From: an uncultured Subdoligranulum sp.
GTDB lineage: Bacteria; Bacillota; Clostridia; Christensenellales; CAG-314
Length of the DNA stretch: 11,582 bases
Direction: 5' to 3'
Assembly: GCA_902496185.1 (NCBI GenBank)
Contig: CABUZX010000025.1
Location: 1 to 11,582 of the forward strand
Positions 6,518 through 11,582 of this stretch are shown one piece after another (the first letter of the stretch is position 1; the number at the start of each line of letters is the position of its first letter). The notes beneath the pieces were generated by a model. That model was not told the DNA's origin. It ran no database searches and saw nothing but the letters and a program-made list of their open reading frames with translations. Both the position numbers and the translations under genes were made by a program.

Positions 6518-6943
6518 AATAATTCTAACTGCAGTATAGAGATAGACGAAAATAACCCGTATTTTAAGATGGACGGCAACTGTATAATAAGCAAACAAGA
6601 CAACAAGCTCGTACAAGGTTTTATCAATAGCGTGATACCCGATTACGTAAAAGTTATAGGAAAAGAGGCTTTTAAAGGCGTAGGGCTTACGACCTTGACT
6701 TTGCCTTCTACCGTAGAGGTAATAGAAGAAAACGCTTTTGCAAGCAACAAAATAAAAGGCTGGTCGCTTGAACCAAATAGTGCGGAAATTTATAGAGAGG
6801 CAATATATGACAATGACACCAAACTTTACCAAACAACGAGTTTATTGTCGGAAATGGAAAAATATTTGGAGAATATGAAATTGCCTGACGACACCGTTTT
6901 TTACGTTGTATACGAAAAAGATGGCGGTTTGGTACAAACTTAA
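6518..6943 (+). pseudogene. 3' remnant of a BspA-type leucine-rich-repeat surface protein
   Basis: An open frame of about 141 codons, with coding-like composition and BspA/LRR_5-type features: IDENNPYFKMDGNCII, then SVIPDYVKVIGKEAFKGVGLTTLTLPSTVEVIEENAF, a classic LRR_5 unit. It ends at TAA 6941-6943 after a non-LRR tail ending DDTVFYVVYEKDGGLVQT. No start is convincing: the frame runs back into the dispersed element, and the only upstream ATG (6479) lies inside that repeat with no ribosome binding site. Signal peptide and anchor are missing. I read it as the 3' end of a secreted LRR protein whose 5' part was lost at the junction with the repeat at 6517/6518. The alternative, that a new small protein starts at 6479, is less likely. 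Confidence 0.7.
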
Positions 6944-6976
6944 TTGTCTTGGTTTGCAAAAATACACAGATTTAGT

Positions 6977-7013
6977 TGCGTAATACTCAGTTTGAAGTAT
7001 TACGCATATTTTT
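6977..7013 (+). terminator. Intrinsic terminator after the LRR remnant
   Basis: Perfect 11-bp stem TGCGTAATACT / AGTATTACGCA (6977-6987 and 6996-7006), 8-nt loop, followed by TATTTTT. It probably ended the transcript of the original LRR gene. Confidence 0.82.
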
Positions 7014-7025
7014 GGCAGTTTTTTG

Positions 7026-7054
7026 TTGACAGAAATACATTTTTTTGTTATAAC
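7026..7054 (+). promoter_or_regulatory. Sigma-A promoter of the cobalamin locus
   Basis: Consensus TTGACA (7026-7031), a 17-nt spacer and TATAAC (7049-7054). Transcription would start near 7061, about 20 nt before riboswitch helix P1. Confidence 0.88.
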
Positions 7055-7078
7055 TAATAAGTAAAAACTAAATAATAT

Positions 7079-7177
7079 CCAACGCGAGTTGCATTGTTTT
7101 GCAGAAAGTAGGGGAAGCACGGTGAAATTCCGTCGCAACAGTCATTACGGTAACAGTCCGATTGCCTACCGCGTTGT
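7079..7177 (+). promoter_or_regulatory. Cobalamin riboswitch aptamer
   Basis: Cobalamin-family core: GGGGAAGCACGGTGAAATTCC (7111-7131 region), then CGTCGCAACAGTC, GGTAACAGTCCGATTGCC and CTACC. Closing helix P1 is CAACGCG (7080-7086) with CGCGTTG (7170-7176). Conserved blocks GGGGAA, GGTGAAA-TTCC and AGTCCGATTGCC are in the order expected. The form is compact (about 98 nt). It lies between a consensus promoter and the lipoprotein gene with a terminator in between, so control of transcription is expected. Which cobalamin form it senses cannot be told from sequence by eye. Confidence 0.85.
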
Positions 7178-7186
7178 ATAGTGTTG

Positions 7187-7256
7187 TTGCAACGCTTGGG
7201 CAGTGGAGAGGTTGCAATAAATCAATATCGAGCGCCCAAAAGGCGCTTTTATTTTT
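7187..7256 (+). terminator. Riboswitch expression platform: regulated intrinsic terminator with antiterminator
   Basis: Terminator stem AGCGCC (7231-7236), loop CAAAA, GGCGCT (7242-7247), then TTTATTTTT directly before the AGGAGG at 7257. Competing pairs: GCGTTG (7171-7176) can leave P1 and pair with CAACGC (7190-7195), and TTGGGC (7196-7201) can pair with GCCCAA (7234-7239), breaking the terminator. A third hairpin, TTGCAAC (7187-7193) with GTTGCAA (7211-7217), excludes the first of these and holds TTGGGC in its loop. A simple OFF-with-ligand switch follows. Confidence 0.78.
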
Positions 7257-7266
7257 AGGAGGACTT

Positions 7267-7674
7267 ATGAAAAAAAACGTAACTAAATTACTTTGCTTGC
7301 TTTTTGTTGTGGTTTTAGTGCTTTCCGTCGTGGGCTGTACAAAACACGTGGTTATTGACGGAGATTACGTAGTCATTACGGTAGACGCCGACAAAGTTGA
7401 GCAAAACAGCAATCTTAAAGCTTATATGGATTACTTGGTGCAAGAGGGACAGCTGGAGTATGAAATATCCGACGGAATGATAGTTTCAATCGACGGCAAA
7501 ACAGGTGGGACAAATCAATATTGGATGCTTTATACTTCTGATACGGCAAACGCAAACGATACTTGGGGTACTTGCGAGTACGACGGCAGGACTTATGGCT
7601 CGGCGACTTTGGGAGCAGAAGAATTGGTCGTAAAAGACGGATGCGTTTATATTTGGTACTTGCAAACCTTTTAA
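7267..7674 (+). CDS. DUF4430-type (transcobalamin-like) lipoprotein, probable corrinoid-binding
   Basis: 135-aa lipoprotein. The ATG at 7267 has AGGAGG 4 nt before it; an in-frame ATG at 7162 lies inside the riboswitch and is rejected. The signal peptide MKKNVTKLLCLLFVVVLVLS is followed by lipobox VVGC with Cys24. The mature part is a single small beta-rich domain. A helix with LKAYMDYLVQEG (50-61) precedes a strand GMIVSIDGKTGG, then YWMLYTSD (85-92) and the final strands VVKDGCVYIWYLQTF. This order matches the DUF4430 domain, which is related to the C-terminal domain of transcobalamin and intrinsic factor (family knowledge). Its position directly behind a cobalamin riboswitch and 9 nt before an ECF S-component gene supports a role as surface cobalamin or corrinoid receptor. 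The ligand is inferred. Confidence 0.85.
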   Translation: MKKNVTKLLCLLFVVVLVLSVVGCTKHVVIDGDYVVITVDADKVEQNSNLKAYMDYLVQEGQLEYEISDGMIVSIDGKTGGTNQYWMLYTSDTANANDTWGTCEYDGRTYGSATLGAEELVVKDGCVYIWYLQTF

Positions 7675-7683
7675 TTTGATTTA

Positions 7684-8202
7684 ATGAAAACGACAAAAAA
7701 TTTGGCGCTTATCAGCACGTTCACTGCAGTGCTGATAGGCGGTCAGTTTGCTTTGAGCGCTGTTTCGGGGATAGAAATAGTCACCGTACTTTTTTTGAGC
7801 TTTGCTTACGTTTTTGGCGTAAAAAGAAGTATTTTTGTGGCAAACGCTTTTTCGATATTGCGTTGTTTGATATTTGGATTTTTTCCGACGATTATTGTTT
7901 TGTATCTTATTTATTACAATCTTTTTGCGGTTGTAGTGGGAGCGATAGGCAACAAATTAAAACACGAGTATTCCTTAAAAAATCACGTTATATTGGCTAT
8001 TGTGGCAATATTGCTTACGGTATGTTTTACTTTGTTTGACAACGTAATTACTCCGCTGTTTTATCAGTTTGATAGTATTGCAACTGTGGCTTATTGGTAT
8101 GCTTCCTTAACGGCGGTTGTACCACAAGTCGTTTGTGTTGCGGTCACTACGGCGCTATTGTTTTTTCCCTTGTACAAAGTATTTTTTAAAATCAATTTTT
8201 AG
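7684..8202 (+). CDS. ECF transporter S-component, probable cobalamin or cobalamin-precursor uptake
   Basis: 172-aa integral membrane protein with about six hydrophobic segments (roughly 8-26, 30-46, 49-65, 69-90, 101-125, 137-165). Size and topology fit the substrate-binding S-components of energy-coupling-factor importers, which share EcfA/A'/T modules encoded elsewhere; none is in this window. The start follows the lipoprotein stop by 9 nt with no ribosome binding site (TTTAATTTGATTTA), so translation is probably coupled to the lipoprotein gene. Being in the same riboswitch-controlled transcript, it should be repressed by cobalamin. Known cobalamin-linked S-components include CbrT, BtuM and the CblT/CblS group for alpha-ribazole-type precursors. 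I cannot tell which this is nearest to, so no symbol is given. Pairing with a dedicated lipoprotein is unusual, because most S-components work without one. Confidence 0.8.
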   Translation: MKTTKNLALISTFTAVLIGGQFALSAVSGIEIVTVLFLSFAYVFGVKRSIFVANAFSILRCLIFGFFPTIIVLYLIYYNLFAVVVGAIGNKLKHEYSLKNHVILAIVAILLTVCFTLFDNVITPLFYQFDSIATVAYWYASLTAVVPQVVCVAVTTALLFFPLYKVFFKINF

Positions 8203-8237
8203 TGGCAACTTTTTGTTTTGGGGTTGTCACTTTTTTT
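8201..8237 (+). terminator. Terminator of the cobalamin locus
   Basis: AGTGGCAAC (8201-8209) pairs with GTTGTCACT (8223-8231), including one G-U, followed by a run of T to 8237. The stem begins inside the TAG stop codon (8200-8202) of the S-component gene. Confidence 0.82.
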
Positions 8238-8253
8238 GCGATTTTGATATAAT
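8224..8253 (+). promoter_or_regulatory. Candidate upstream promoter of the clpC-type gene
   Basis: TTGTCA (8224-8229), 18 nt, perfect TATAAT (8248-8253). The -35 lies within the terminator of the previous gene. This would give a leader of about 80 nt. Confidence 0.6.
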
Positions 8254-8290
8254 TTTTTTAAAAAAAACGCCTTTATTTTTTAAAAGCCTA

Positions 8291-8319
8291 TTGTAAAATT
8301 TGCTATGATATGGTAAAAT
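8291..8319 (+). promoter_or_regulatory. Candidate proximal promoter of the clpC-type gene
   Basis: TTGTAA (8291-8296), 17 nt, TAAAAT (8314-8319) with a TG one base before the -10 (extended -10). Transcription would start near 8326, leaving a very short leader that begins at the GAGGA ribosome binding site. No CtsR-type direct repeat is visible near either promoter. Confidence 0.55.
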
Positions 8320-8338
8320 AGATTTGAGGAACAATCAA

Positions 8339-10711
8339 ATGCTTGACAAACGTAAAATTACAGATAATCTTAACAAGGTATGCGAGTTGGCGGAAAGCAT
8401 AGTCAGCAGTGTCGGTGGTAGCCGTATAGATACAACGCATATCGTATTGTCAATGATAAACGTTGAGTGTGGAGCAGGTAGGATTTTGCGTAATTTTGGA
8501 CTGAATATGCAAAATTTTAAAACTACCGTTCAAAAAAGCAACAGCGACGTTTTGAGTTTTGCTGGGGAACTTACGCGGGCATTTGATTTTGCCGAACAAT
8601 TGAGAGAGCAGTCGAGAGCAGTCAAGGCTGGTACTGAACATTTGCTTTTGGCAATTTTGACGGGAGAAACTTTAGCGTCTCAAAAACTTAAGCAAGACGG
8701 CTTTGACGTAAAAAAGATGATTTCCGTTATTGCGCAAAAGCTTGATCTTGAGGATATTTTGCCTGATTTGGATTGTCTTGAAGAAAACGAGCAAGAGGAA
8801 GATATTGGTCCGCTTGCGCAGTTCGGTTATAGTATGACGGAAAGAGCCCGTCAAGGCAAGCTTGATCCAACCGTAGGCAGACAGGACGAAATTGACCGTA
8901 TGATACGGATACTTTGCCGTCGTACCAAAAACAATCCCATATTGACGGGTGAAGCTGGCGTAGGCAAATCCGCCGTGGTAGAAGGACTGTGTGCTTTGAT
9001 AGTCAACGGCGACGTTCCCGAGCCGTTGCAGGGCAAGATTATTTTCAGTCTTGATTTGGCGGGGTTGCTTGCTGGTACGCGTTTTAGGGGAGAGTTTGAG
9101 CAAAAGTTTCGCAATGCGATAGAATATATTCAAAAGGACAAAAGAATTATCCTTTTTGTGGATGAAATTCACAATCTTGTGGGCGCGGGCAGTACGGGCG
9201 ACAGCAAAATGGACGCAGTGGAGATTTTAAAACCGTTGTTGGCTCGCGGAGAGTTGCAAACTATTGGCGCAACCACTGCAGACGAATATAGAAAATACAT
9301 TTCAAAAGACCCTGCGCTGGAAAGGCGCTTTCAAGTGGTCAACGTTGAGCAACCGACCGTTGAGCAAACGGTGGAAATTTTAAAGGGCATAAGAGAAAAG
9401 TACGAAACGCATCACGACATAGTCATCAAGGACGAAGCTCTCGTCGAAGCGGCAAGACTTTCGGATAGATATATTACCGATAGATATTTACCTGACAAAG
9501 CGGTGGACGTAATTGACGAGTCGGCGAGCAAAGTACGTTTGGGAGTGCCGAAAATTTCGTCGGAAATTGCTAAAACGGAAGAAACCATACGCAAGCTTAC
9601 TATTGAAAAAAACGTAGCCGAGCAAAACGGAATATTTGCCGAAGCGGATTATCTTAAAGTTCAATTAGCTGAATTGGCAGTGCAATTAAACGCGCTCAAG
9701 TGTTCAAGCTTATACACAAAGCCCGTAGTTACGGAAGAAGTAGTCGCGCAAACAATATCACAATGGACGGGGATACCCGTTGACAAACTCAGCGAGAGTG
9801 AAAGTGAAAAATTGCTTAATCTCGAAAAAACCTTGTCGGCAAACGTTATCGGTCAGGAAGAAGCCGTTCACGCCGTATCTACAGCGATACGTCGCGCAAG
9901 AGCAGGTTTGAAAGATCCTAAAAGACCGATAGGTAGTTTTATTTTTGTGGGCAGTACGGGAGTGGGCAAGACGGAGCTTTGCAAATCACTTGCAAAAAAT
10001 ATGTTTGGTGACGAAAAAGATATTATCACCATTGATATGAGCGAGTACGGTGAGCAAAACAGTATCAGCAAGCTTATCGGAGCGCCACCGGGATTTGTCG
10101 GCTTTGAAGAAAGTGGACAACTGACAGAAAAAGTGCGTCGCAAACCGTATTCTATAGTTTTGTTTGACGAGATAGAAAAGGCGCATAGAGATATATTTAA
10201 TATATTTTTGCAAATACTTGACGAGGGTAGGCTTACGGACAATCGTGGCAGAGTGGTTGACTTTAAAAATACCATTATAATAATGACCAGCAACGTCGGG
10301 GCAGATCTTATTAGCGACAGTTTTGAAACGATTTCTTACGAGCAACAACGTCAAATCTTTATGTCGGCTCTTAAAAAAACTTTCCGTCCGGAATTTTTAA
10401 ATCGTGTGGACGATATTATAGTATTTCATCCGCTTACCTTTGAAGCAACCAGAAAAATTGCCGAGTTGTTTACAAGACAATTAAGCAATCGCCTTAAAGA
10501 AAACGGCTTGCGAGTAGAGTTTACTGCGTCGGCTTTGGATTTGCTAACACAACAAGGTTATAGCGCGGAATACGGCGCGCGTCCACTCAAACGCGTGATT
10601 CAACGTATGGTGGAAGATAAACTTTCAGAGGCCTTGATAGCGGGCAAAATCAAAAAGGGAGACAATATAATAATTGACGGAAACTCAGGCAAAATCCTTT
10701 TTAGAAAATGA
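8339..10711 (+). CDS. ClpC-type Hsp100 AAA+ unfoldase lacking the ClpP-docking loop
   Basis: 790 aa. The ATG at 8339 has GAGGA 8 nt upstream; the earlier TTG at 8324 overlaps that site. Domains: two-repeat Clp N domain (about 1-140); D1 with Walker A GEAGVGKSA (204-212), Walker B ILFVDEIHN (271-279) and ALERRF; a short ClpC-length coiled middle domain (about 405-455); D2 with Walker A GSTGVGKTE (538-546), Walker B VLFDEIEKAH (607-616), RPEFLNR and GARPLKR. Hexameric ATP-driven protein unfolding is expected. Overall it matches ClpC, but the segment between TSNVG and RPEF (residues 654-682) is 28 aa as in ClpB, and lacks the [V/L/I]GF tripeptide loop by which ClpC/ClpA/ClpX dock on ClpP. Pore loops carry Phe (RFRGEF; GFVGF) instead of Tyr. 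It has no ctsR-mcsA-mcsB neighbours and hpf follows 81 nt downstream. A ClpP-independent disaggregase role is possible. Confidence 0.92.
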   Translation: MLDKRKITDNLNKVCELAESIVSSVGGSRIDTTHIVLSMINVECGAGRILRNFGLNMQNFKTTVQKSNSDVLSFAGELTRAFDFAEQLREQSRAVKAGTEHLLLAILTGETLASQKLKQDGFDVKKMISVIAQKLDLEDILPDLDCLEENEQEEDIGPLAQFGYSMTERARQGKLDPTVGRQDEIDRMIRILCRRTKNNPILTGEAGVGKSAVVEGLCALIVNGDVPEPLQGKIIFSLDLAGLLAGTRFRGEFEQKFRNAIEYIQKDKRIILFVDEIHNLVGAGSTGDSKMDAVEILKPLLARGELQTIGATTADEYRKYISKDPALERRFQVVNVEQPTVEQTVEILKGIREKYETHHDIVIKDEALVEAARLSDRYITDRYLPDKAVDVIDESASKVRLGVPKISSEIAKTEETIRKLTIEKNVAEQNGIFAEADYLKVQLAELAVQLNALKCSSLYTKPVVTEEVVAQTISQWTGIPVDKLSESESEKLLNLEKTLSANVIGQEEAVHAVSTAIRRARAGLKDPKRPIGSFIFVGSTGVGKTELCKSLAKNMFGDEKDIITIDMSEYGEQNSISKLIGAPPGFVGFEESGQLTEKVRRKPYSIVLFDEIEKAHRDIFNIFLQILDEGRLTDNRGRVVDFKNTIIIMTSNVGADLISDSFETISYEQQRQIFMSALKKTFRPEFLNRVDDIIVFHPLTFEATRKIAELFTRQLSNRLKENGLRVEFTASALDLLTQQGYSAEYGARPLKRVIQRMVEDKLSEALIAGKIKKGDNIIIDGNSGKILFRK

Positions 10712-10792
10712 TTTTGTATCAAGTTTTAAAATTTTGCAACAATATTAGTGCTAAAAAACACGCAAGTGTAAAAATATAAGGAGGACAACAAC

Positions 10793-11335
10793 ATGAAGAT
10801 CGACATCATTACAAAAAATTACAATCTGAGAGGAAACCTCAATGCAATTCTTGACAAAAAATTGCAAAAACTTGACAAGTATTTTCCTGAAGAACCTACC
10901 GCAAAGGTAGTTTTGTCGGGTGACGGAAGACATTGCCGTCTTGAGGTGTCAATCAACTACAACGGTCAGCAATTCCGCGCCGAAGTAGATGGCGAAACAA
11001 TGTATTACAATATTGATATTGCTTTGCCAAAATTGGAGCGCCAGATTATCAAACATAAGGAAAAACTTGCCGATAAGTCAGGCAAGCAACCTGTTGTAGA
11101 GTCTAACGATTACGTTTACGTTACGGGCGTGGAGGAAGAACCTACCCCTGAAATTGCAAAGGTTAAAAAGTTTGCAATAGAAGCAGTAGACGTTAAAGAA
11201 GCTATCGCACAGCTCGAAATGCTCGACCACGATTTTTATATCTTTGTAAATAACGCAACCAACAACGTAGAAGTAGTTTATCGTCGTCACGACGGCAAAA
11301 TCGGTTTGTTGCAACCGTACGTATATAGAGACTAA
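10793..11335 (+). CDS. hpf: Long-form ribosome hibernation promoting factor
   Basis: 180 aa with a perfect AAGGAGG 8 nt before the ATG. Residues 1-100 are the HPF/RaiA domain (MKIDIITKNYNL, KLDKYFPEEPTAKVVLSGDG, LEVSINYNGQQFRAEVDGETMYYNIDIALPKLERQI), which binds the 30S decoding region. A linker (100-122) leads to the C-terminal dimerisation domain (about 123-178: KFAIEAVDVKEAIAQLEMLDHDFYIFVNN..., VVYRRHDGKIGLLQPYV). The C-terminal domain defines long HPF, which pairs 70S ribosomes into inactive 100S dimers in stationary phase. It lies 81 nt after the clpC-type gene with no terminator between, so read-through is possible. A separate promoter in the gap is not clear. A strong terminator follows. 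Confidence 0.95.
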   Translation: MKIDIITKNYNLRGNLNAILDKKLQKLDKYFPEEPTAKVVLSGDGRHCRLEVSINYNGQQFRAEVDGETMYYNIDIALPKLERQIIKHKEKLADKSGKQPVVESNDYVYVTGVEEEPTPEIAKVKKFAIEAVDVKEAIAQLEMLDHDFYIFVNNATNNVEVVYRRHDGKIGLLQPYVYRD

Positions 11336-11352
11336 TTACAAAATAACAATAG

Positions 11353-11380
11353 AGGGATGACTTTTTGTCATCCCTTTTTT
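11353..11380 (+). terminator. Intrinsic terminator of hpf
   Basis: Perfect 9-bp stem AGGGATGAC / GTCATCCCT (11353-11361 and 11367-11375) with a TTTTT loop and a T run to 11380, 18 nt after the hpf stop. Confidence 0.93.
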
Positions 11381-11410
11381 GTAAATTATTTTATTTCGAT
11401 AAACAAAAAA

Positions 11411-11464
11411 ACAAAGTCTTGCGACTTTGTCTTTGTTGGTAGGATTGAGTGGACTCGAACCACC
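11411..11464 (-). repeat. 54-bp direct repeat, copy 1: tRNA 3' end plus terminator, 5' half absent
   Basis: On the - strand: T-arm GGTGG-TTCGAGT-CCACT (11464-11448), acceptor strand CAATCCT (11447-11441), discriminator A and encoded CCA (11439-11437). Then comes hairpin ACAAAGTC-GCAA-GACTTTGT (11430-11411) and a T-rich stretch, i.e. a terminator. A partner acceptor strand (AGGATTG) and anticodon or D arms are not found in 11465-11528, so copy 1 is not a full tRNA. Identical to 11529-11582. Confidence 0.8.
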
Positions 11465-11528
11465 TTTGATATAAGTTTAAACGTCGCTACTAGCTCCGTA
11501 ACGGTGGGGGTATTAAGTAACAAAAAAA
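11465..11528. other. Spacer between the tRNA-3'-end repeats
   Basis: 64 nt without a coding signal. On the - strand it contains CCCCCACC, which could pair with the GGTGG of the T-arm in place of the normal T-stem, and the small hairpin-prone GCTAGTAGC. No cloverleaf can be completed with it. The + strand open frame across this region is an antisense reading of the tRNA-like sequence and is not a gene. Confidence 0.5.
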
Positions 11529-11582
11529 ACAAAGTCTTGCGACTTTGTCTTTGTTGGTAGGATTGAGTGGACTCGAACCACC
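11529..11582 (-). repeat. 54-bp direct repeat, copy 2: partial tRNA 3' end at window edge
   Basis: Exact repeat of 11411-11464, 118 bp downstream. The tRNA 3' end (T-arm, acceptor strand, CCA) occupies 11582-11555 on the - strand and is followed by the same terminator hairpin (11548-11529) and T run. The rest of the gene would lie beyond the window, so whether this is the intact tRNA, and its amino acid, cannot be decided here. Confidence 0.75.

Noticed and set aside
7162..7266. ORF extension of the DUF4430 lipoprotein back to 7162
   Set aside because: This stretch is the end of the riboswitch and its terminator. The AGGAGG at 7257 and the signal peptide at 7267 define the gene.
10712..10792. 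raiA-motif structured RNA upstream of hpf
   Set aside because: Only 81 nt separate the genes, too short for that RNA (about 200 nt), and only a 4-bp ACAC-GCAA-GTGT hairpin is visible.
11437..11528. Complete tRNA or tmRNA for copy 1
   Set aside because: No acceptor partner for CAATCCT and no anticodon or D arm can be built from 11465-11528. No tmRNA tag frame or GGGG-type 5' end is seen.
11357..11560. 67-aa + strand ORF at the window end
   Set aside because: It begins in the hpf terminator and reads the tRNA 3' end antisense (WTRTT comes from ACTCGAACCACC). Its repeated ends follow from the direct repeat. There is no ribosome binding site.

Overview
The window looks like chromosome of a low-GC, Gram-positive-type bacterium, probably an uncultured gut-type member of the Clostridia. 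This rests on strong AGGAGG-type ribosome binding sites, canonical sigma-A promoters, intrinsic terminators with long T runs, a long-form HPF, a ClpC-type Clp ATPase, an ECF S-component under a cobalamin riboswitch, and cell-surface modules (BspA-type LRR, InlB/Listeria-Bacteroides repeat, FIVAR-like helices) that are common there. The taxonomic call is inference.

Layout. (1) 1-2727: a + strand cluster of three tandem lipoprotein genes that share an almost identical lipobox plus coiled-coil stalk but carry different C-terminal domains, then a small ORF with a lone, truncated InlB-type repeat. The cluster ends at a perfect 14-bp bidirectional terminator. (2) 2753-4133: rpsT (S20, - strand, with an unusually long Lys/Ala-rich tail) divergent from murI (+). 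(3) 4196-6388: an EF-G-like GTPase behind its own strong promoter, closed by a terminator. (4) 6437-6943: a tandem pair of a dispersed intergenic element fused to the 3' remnant of an LRR surface-protein gene. (5) 7026-8237: a self-contained cobalamin locus made of a sigma-A promoter, a cobalamin riboswitch with a readable terminator/antiterminator, a transcobalamin-like (DUF4430-type) lipoprotein, an ECF S-component and a terminator. (6) 8224-11380: a stand-alone clpC-type gene, then hpf and a strong terminator. (7) 11411-11582: a 54-bp exact direct repeat, 118 bp apart, each copy holding a tRNA 3' end (T-arm, acceptor strand, CCA) and a terminator on the - strand; the second copy runs off the window.

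How the genes work together. Most are independent units. The cobalamin locus is a coherent regulated uptake system: the lipoprotein probably captures a corrinoid at the surface, the membrane S-component binds it, and an ECF energising module encoded elsewhere drives import. clpC and hpf are both stress and stationary-phase functions placed side by side. The lipoprotein cluster looks like a domain-shuffling family on a common stalk. The points most worth checking are that shuffled family, the riboswitch-lipoprotein-ECF locus, the ClpC-type unfoldase that lacks the ClpP-docking loop, and the duplicated tRNA 3' end.
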